33,032 bases of DNA, from NCBI GenBank assembly GCA_031431125.1, contig JANPCX010000070.1, positions 1-33,032 on the forward strand. Direction: 5' to 3'. The stretch comes from JANPCX01 sp031431125 (GTDB taxonomy: Bacteria > Pseudomonadota > Gammaproteobacteria > Burkholderiales > Burkholderiaceae_C). The translations under genes were made by a program, and so were the position numbers. Numbering within the stretch: position 1 is the stretch's first letter; every line of letters begins with the position of its first letter. The notes beneath the pieces were generated by a model, which saw only the letters and a program-made list of their open reading frames with translations, did no database searches and was not told the origin of the DNA. Shown here piece by piece: positions 29,488 to 33,032 of this stretch.

Positions 29488-29823
29488 TCAATCAATGAAC
29501 AACACCGCCCAAGCGACGGCCAACCACAGCAGAGCGATCAACACAGAAGCACCCAGCACACGGTTCAAGCTGCTGGTCATGAGCAAGCCTCTGCCAAATG
29601 CCCCGTCATTCCCGCGAAGGCGGGAATCCAGTTCTTGGTGGTGTGTGGAACCGTTGGTGCTGTGGGCTGAAGTGCTTGGATTCCCGCTTTCGCGGGAATG
29701 ACCGGGAGGGGCCGTGTCGGTTGACGGGTGGTTCACCGCCGCAGTGGTTTCCTGGTGCTCACGCCCGCCATGCTCGTGGTGGTGTGGATCTCCACGGCCG
29801 TGCTCGTGGTCGTGGTGTTTCAT
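29488..29823 (-). CDS. His-rich single-pass membrane protein with an internal repeat insertion
   Basis: 111 aa. The ATG at 29823 overlaps the zur stop by four bases (ATGA). The N-terminus is a likely metal-binding tail (MKHHDHEHGRGDPHHHEHGG), and the C-terminus is one hydrophobic helix (VLGASVLIALLWLAVAWAVL). Between them, residues about 40-75 (GHSRESGNP ... LDSRLRGNDG) are the translation of a REP-type palindrome pair inserted in the gene. The frame stays open through it, so the protein may still be made. Alternatively the last 30 residues could be translated alone from the ATG at 29580. Probably a zinc-binding accessory to ZnuABC. Confidence 0.65.
   Translation of the reverse strand: MKHHDHEHGRGDPHHHEHGGREHQETTAAVNHPSTDTAPPGHSRESGNPSTSAHSTNGSTHHQELDSRLRGNDGAFGRGLLMTSSLNRVLGASVLIALLWLAVAWAVLFID
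29605..29702. repeat. REP/BIME-like inverted palindrome pair
   Basis: Two 26-base arms in inverted orientation: 29605-29630 (starting GTCATTCCCGCGAAGGCGGG) and 29677-29702 (ending CGCGGGAATGAC). Each arm is itself a hairpin, ATTCCCGC with GCGGGAAT around the loops GAAG and TTTC. This sequence type (GTCATTCCCGCG..AATCC) is a common dispersed repeat in proteobacterial genomes. A translated copy gives the familiar SRESGNP / LRGNDG residues. Confidence 0.88.
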
Positions 29824-30275
29824 GCCGCACCCGCCACACAAGTGGGGCAGCGCCCATGCAAGGTCAGGTCGTGGCGCTGCACCTCGTAACCGCGGGGCAC
29901 CAGTTTCTCCATGCCGCCCGGGCAAGCATGCAAAGGAAAAACCTGCTCACAGGCCACACAGTGGAAGTGGTGGTGGTGGGCCGAGGCAGGCGCACCAGGG
30001 CCGGTGCCGGTGTTCAGTGTGATCACACGGTGTCCACGCCTAACGACCGGTGGCGTCAATTGCGCGGCCTCAAAACGAGGTGTCTGGCCGGGCAGATGCA
30101 CCCGCAGCACTTGCCCTTGGATTTGCAGGTTTTTGAGTTGCCTGTACACCGTCGACAAATTGATACTCGGCACCACCTGCTGTGCCAAAGCCAACACCTC
30201 CTGCGGATTCAACGACCGCCCGCTGCCGTTGATGACTTGCATCACAGCACGTTGTTGGCGGGTTTGGCGTTCCAT
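29820..30275 (-). CDS. zur: Zinc uptake regulator Zur (Fur family)
   Basis: 151 aa. A winged-helix domain (QQRAVMQVINGSGRSLNPQE, INLSTVYRQLKNLQIQGQV) is followed by the metal-binding half with HHHHFHCVACEQVFPLHAC and a second CxxC near the end (GRCPTCVAG), which hold structural zinc. It represses zinc-uptake genes when zinc is bound. It is the first gene of the long minus-strand zinc operon, so it would control its own synthesis. Upstream, at 30289-30312, lies a strong palindrome, probably its operator. The ATG (30275) has no strong ribosome binding site. It is Zur rather than Fur on context and the HHHHFHC motif. Confidence 0.9.
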   Translation of the reverse strand: MERQTRQQRAVMQVINGSGRSLNPQEVLALAQQVVPSINLSTVYRQLKNLQIQGQVLRVHLPGQTPRFEAAQLTPPVVRRGHRVITLNTGTGPGAPASAHHHHFHCVACEQVFPLHACPGGMEKLVPRGYEVQRHDLTLHGRCPTCVAGAA

Positions 30276-30288
30276 GGTCGGGGTGTTC

Positions 30289-30312
30289 TTGCAAATGCAA
30301 ATGCGTTTGCAA
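30289..30312. promoter_or_regulatory. Palindromic operator upstream of zur, candidate Zur box
   Basis: TTGCAAA (30289-30295) and TTTGCAA (30306-30312) form a 7-bp inverted repeat with 10 bases between, and the centre also contains the partial repeat TGCAAATGC. It starts 13 bases before the zur ATG and so covers the expected promoter or start region. Length and dyad fit a Fur-family dimer site. Confidence 0.55.
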
Positions 30313-30315
30313 TAG

Positions 30316-30808
30316 TAACCGATGTGGCTCGGGCCATGACCACTCCGACCGACTGGACGGAACCACCTGGTGCCGTCGCTGAATTCTCACAAGAGCACTG
30401 ATGTTGCCGCTACGCCCATGCCGGCGGATGAATAAGAGCGCGAGCAGACGCTGCACAGCGTCCTGCGGCTATAGTGTTTTGCAACAAGCTTAGTCGCTCG
30501 GGAACTTCGGCCAATGCGTCGGAGTGGCGGATTCGGCGACGGGTTTGGTGGAGGTTCAACTGCATGTCCATCAACACCTTGATACTGCCAGACCCAAAGC
30601 GGCTAGCGGCTTTGCGCCCCATCCCGGATCAAACCCCGCTCGTTTCCGTTGTGTTTATCCTGTCGTCTAAGCTGGTCGCGCCAGATTAGGCGACGATCTA
30701 AATTACGTTGAGCCAAGCCGCTGATCGCGGCAGCTGGAGCGATGCAAGCAGTGCGCGTTGAGATGAACGATGGATGCGTGCGTAGGCCGCTGATGCGAGG
30801 GGAGTGAT
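30316..30808. other. Gene-free stretch before the IS91-family transposase
   Basis: I see no convincing gene here. Short frames on both strands (such as 30410-30622 minus) have no recognisable motif or ribosome binding site. The right half probably includes the left end and promoter of the IS91-type element, but I could not fix its terminus. Confidence 0.5.
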
Positions 30809-32065
30809 GTGCGTAGTTCGTTGCAGACGATCTTTCGAGAGCACTTTGCGAGTTATGCGCAGGGGCGTGATTTGCATGCACGCGAGTGGCGTGCGGCGAA
30901 CTCGATTCGAGACTGCCGAAGCGCAGCACTTGGTGGCCAAGTACTCAGCTGCGAGTCAGGACACTACAGCCGTATTCAATACAACGCGTGTCGTCATCGC
31001 AGTTGCCCGACCTGCGCCGATCGACCCCGTCAGCAGTGGCTGCAACAGCAGCTGCAGCGTTTGTTGCCCTGCGATCACTTCCATGGCATCTTCACATTGC
31101 CACACGACTTCATCCCGTTGTGGTCCTTCAACCGCACAGCCATCAATAGCTTGCTGTTCGACTGCGCGCGTGAGAGTCTGCTTGAGCTGTGTGCAGATCA
31201 GCGCTTTCTCGGCGCCAAGCCTGGCTTGCTGATGGCACTGCACAGCTGGGGTCGCACGCTCAGCCAGCACCCCCATGTTCACTGCCTCATCACCGCAGGC
31301 GGACTCAACCAGCAAGGCCAGTGGGTGACCTCACGCCCGGACTATCTATTGCCCGTCAAGGCTCTGTCGGCCCTGTATCGCGGCAAGCTCTTGCATCATC
31401 TGAAGCAGGCGCTGCGTGCGCAGCGGCTGCATTTGCCGCCCCAGCAAGATCGCGAACACTGGATGCAACGCATCAAGGCTCAGTACCGCAAGCACTGGAA
31501 CGTTGAGATCAGCGAGCCCTACAGACATGGCCGTGGGGTTGCGTTGTACCTGGCCCGCTACGTCAAGGGCGGCCCACTGAGCCGTGATCGCGCGCTCAAC
31601 GTGTACGACCAAAGCGTTGAGTTTGGCTATACGGATCACCGTGATGGTCAGGCTAAGCAGCTGCGCTTGAGCACGCACGAATTTATCGCCCGCATTCTTT
31701 GGCATGCGCCGCCACGCGGCCAACATATGGTGCGACACTGCGGGCTGTACGCCACTGCCGCCCATGTGCAACGCCAACGCAGCACACAAATGCTGCGCCC
31801 CGTTGCCCCTGCTCGCATCGAACCCGCACTGGCACGTCATGACTTCAGCGATCCGCCCATGCCCAGCTGTCCTCATTGCCAAGCCACTCTCAAGAAAACA
31901 CTCAGCCTGCTGCCCGCGCACCGAAGTGGTGAATTTTCCATACGCCACAGACCGCTCGCTGCGGAACCGCTTGGCCCAACGCAGCGTTCGAGCGGAGGTC
32001 CGGTGGCGACTAGCAATCAAGCACTTCGGAGGCGTTCTTTGCGCCACCGAACACCGCTCAACTAA
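30809..32065 (+). CDS. IS91-family (HUH, Y2) transposase
   Basis: 418 aa from a GTG at 30809 with a strong ribosome binding site (GAGGGGAG). A zinc-binding head has CRHRSCPTCADRPRQQWL (61-78); the HUH metal site is HPHVHC (154-159); the two catalytic tyrosines are Tyr247 and Tyr251 in YLARYVKGG, and FxYTDHR follows downstream. These mark a rolling-circle transposase of the IS91/IS801 type, which nicks one strand and can carry neighbouring DNA along. The frame is intact. A strong hairpin lies 40-70 bases after the stop, as expected for the replication-origin end. It is presumably able to move. Confidence 0.92.
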   Translation: MRSSLQTIFREHFASYAQGRDLHAREWRAANSIRDCRSAALGGQVLSCESGHYSRIQYNACRHRSCPTCADRPRQQWLQQQLQRLLPCDHFHGIFTLPHDFIPLWSFNRTAINSLLFDCARESLLELCADQRFLGAKPGLLMALHSWGRTLSQHPHVHCLITAGGLNQQGQWVTSRPDYLLPVKALSALYRGKLLHHLKQALRAQRLHLPPQQDREHWMQRIKAQYRKHWNVEISEPYRHGRGVALYLARYVKGGPLSRDRALNVYDQSVEFGYTDHRDGQAKQLRLSTHEFIARILWHAPPRGQHMVRHCGLYATAAHVQRQRSTQMLRPVAPARIEPALARHDFSDPPMPSCPHCQATLKKTLSLLPAHRSGEFSIRHRPLAAEPLGPTQRSSGGPVATSNQALRRRSLRHRTPLN

Positions 32066-32104
32066 ACTACAAGGGCTTACCCACTTTTGTCAAACATCAT
32101 CCTG

Positions 32105-32135
32105 CCGTGGTGAATCGCGCAGCGATTGACCACGG
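32105..32135 (+). repeat. Perfect subterminal hairpin after the IS91 transposase, likely oriIS
   Basis: CCGTGGT (32105-32111), g, AATCGC (32113-32118), loop GCA, GCGATT (32122-32127), g, ACCACGG (32129-32135): 13 paired bases with one symmetric G-G mismatch. IS91-type elements carry hairpins at the origin end, where the transposase nicks. There is no T-run, which argues against a plain terminator. Confidence 0.6.
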
Positions 32136-32438
32136 AAATTGATTTCAGCTTTTCTCTGATGTCTTCGGTGCGGCGTGTCGCTGCGGTCAAGCAAAAGGGT
32201 GTGGATGGCGAAACTACAAACGGTCATTCGAGGCTGCGTTCATTGCAGCGGACCCTGATGAAAGACGCGCGCCGAGGGCTCCATTCGTTAGTCGAGACTC
32301 AGTGTTGTTTGCACAACCCTGTTGATCTCCTTGAGCTAAACGAGCATTCCCCGGCGCAGGTCCAAACCTTTTACTCATCAACGACAAGTCATCACACGGT
32401 GACATCTACATCTAAAACTTCAGTGCCGGCGGTGCAGC
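32136..32438. other. Spacer between the IS91-type and IS110-type elements
   Basis: No gene recognised. The open frames here (such as 32126-32455 plus) lack motifs. The last part probably belongs to the right end of the IS110 element; IS110 elements have no obvious inverted repeats, so the border cannot be placed. Confidence 0.45.
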
Positions 32439-32893
32439 TCACACCGGCATCTTGAAATCCTCGCCCCGCTGCAACATCGCCCAGCACAGGCGCGCGTTCT
32501 TGGCGGCAACAGCCACCACCGCTTTCCAATACCCCCGCCGCGCTTGAATCTGAACCGCCCAGCGGCTCACCGGGTCGGCCTTGTTCTTGGCAGCCGACAG
32601 CACCGCCTTGGCACCCATGATCAGCAGCGTTCGCAGGTACGCATCCCCGGCCTTGGTGATGCGCCCGAGCCGCTGCTTGCCGCCCGAGCTGTATTGCCCG
32701 GGCACCAAACCCAGCCAGGCGCAGAACTGGCGTCCGCAGCTGAAGTCATGGCCCTTGCCCACACTGGCCACAATGGCGCTGGCGGTGATGGGGCCGACGC
32801 CGCCGAGTCGCATCAGTTGCCGGGCTTGTGTGTCTTGTTTGGCCGCTTGTTCAATGTACTGGTCGTATTCTTTGATGCGTTCATCCAGGTGAG
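32439..32893 (-). pseudogene. IS110-family transposase, C-terminal part only
   Basis: From about DERIKEYDQYIEQAAKQD to the stop at 32439 the frame matches the Transposase_20 (IS116/IS110/IS902) domain: LMRLGGVGPITASAIVASVG, FCAWLGLVPGQYSSGGKQRL, GRITKAGDAYLRTLLIMGAK and WAVQIQARRGYWKAVVAVAA. The catalytic Ser region of this domain is present, but the RuvC-like DEDD domain at the N-terminus is missing. The frame continues upstream only as IS-end sequence (NRVKRTIYLLQKRTVLFA), so the gene is cut at about 32893. Confidence 0.85.
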
Positions 32894-33032
32894 TGTTGAG
32901 AGCAAATAGAACTGTCCGCTTTTGTAGCAAGTAGATTGTCCGCTTTACGCGGTTCATTTTTGGCGTGTTCTGTTGTCTGTTTTTTTATGCCCTCAAGGCC
33001 CCTTCCAGGGCGCCGCAGGCCCCCCCCCTTTC
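32894..33032. mobile_element. IS21-like element end, runs off the window
   Basis: Starts TGTTGAGAGCAAATAGAACT at 32894, and the motif TGTCCGCTTT occurs twice, 24 bases apart (32913-32922 and 32937-32946). Repeated short motifs behind a TG terminus are typical of IS21-family ends (transposase binding sites). The istA/istB genes would lie outside the window, so the family is a tentative call. Confidence 0.5.

Noticed and set aside
30410..30622. Small minus-strand frame before the IS91-type element
   Set aside because: No ribosome binding site, no recognisable motif, and a competing frame on the other strand; not enough to call a gene.
1..33032. CRISPR array
   Set aside because: No set of evenly spaced identical short repeats with unique spacers; the only regular tandem repeat is the coding Sel1 array.

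Overview
The window looks like a high-GC betaproteobacterial chromosome, most likely Burkholderiales and close to Comamonadaceae. The reasons are the rnpB sequence, the codon use, the WbpM/CapD-type epimerase and the zinc-uptake genes. This placement is inference; no ribosomal RNA is present.

Left part (1-8683): accessory DNA with many IS scars. It starts in the 3' end of an IS3-type transposase that cuts a frameshifted SMI1/KNR4 (SUKH) gene. Minus-strand cargo follows: a small conserved protein, the 5' stub of an AP2-like gene, and an apparent operon of a 94-aa protein, a ten-repeat Sel1 protein and an S41 protease whose catalytic Lys is Arg. Then come a SAM methyltransferase, an IS6-family remnant, a SpoT/Mesh1-like HD hydrolase and an OsmC-YcaO fusion. 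The region ends with a tRNA-Asp-like 3' fragment, the last 48 codons of a P4-type integrase, and an IS6-family end that cuts that integrase.

Middle part (8742-14252): a membrane NDP-sugar epimerase/dehydratase (minus strand), then on the plus strand a Zn-finger methyltransferase, rnpB (RNase P RNA, with an unusually large hairpin-rich insertion), a patatin-like lipase and a Bcr/CflA-type MFS exporter.

Candidate system (14264-22564): two divergent transcription units. The minus-strand unit encodes an alpha/beta hydrolase, an uncharacterised P-loop ATPase, an ABC exporter with a degenerate nucleotide-binding domain, and a secreted subtilase. The plus-strand unit encodes an ECF sigma factor, its membrane anti-sigma factor and an alpha-carbonic-anhydrase-like protein that lacks one zinc His. 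The shared intergenic region holds two divergent copies of a GGAAT-N16/17-CGTT motif, so the sigma factor may drive both units. The combination is not one I recognise.

Zinc region (22605-30312): a tightly packed, mostly overlapping minus-strand operon in the order zur, His-rich membrane protein, znuC, GNAT, znuB, znuA, DUF2796 (ZrgA-like), LolD-like ATPase, FtsX-like permease, DUF3299, probably followed by a type IV pilin. A TTGCAAA-N10-TTTGCAA palindrome upstream of zur is the likely operator. A REP-type palindrome pair sits inside the His-rich gene without closing its frame.

Right end (30316-33032): an IS91-family HUH transposase with a subterminal hairpin, then a 5'-truncated IS110 transposase interrupted by what looks like an IS21-family end that runs off the window.
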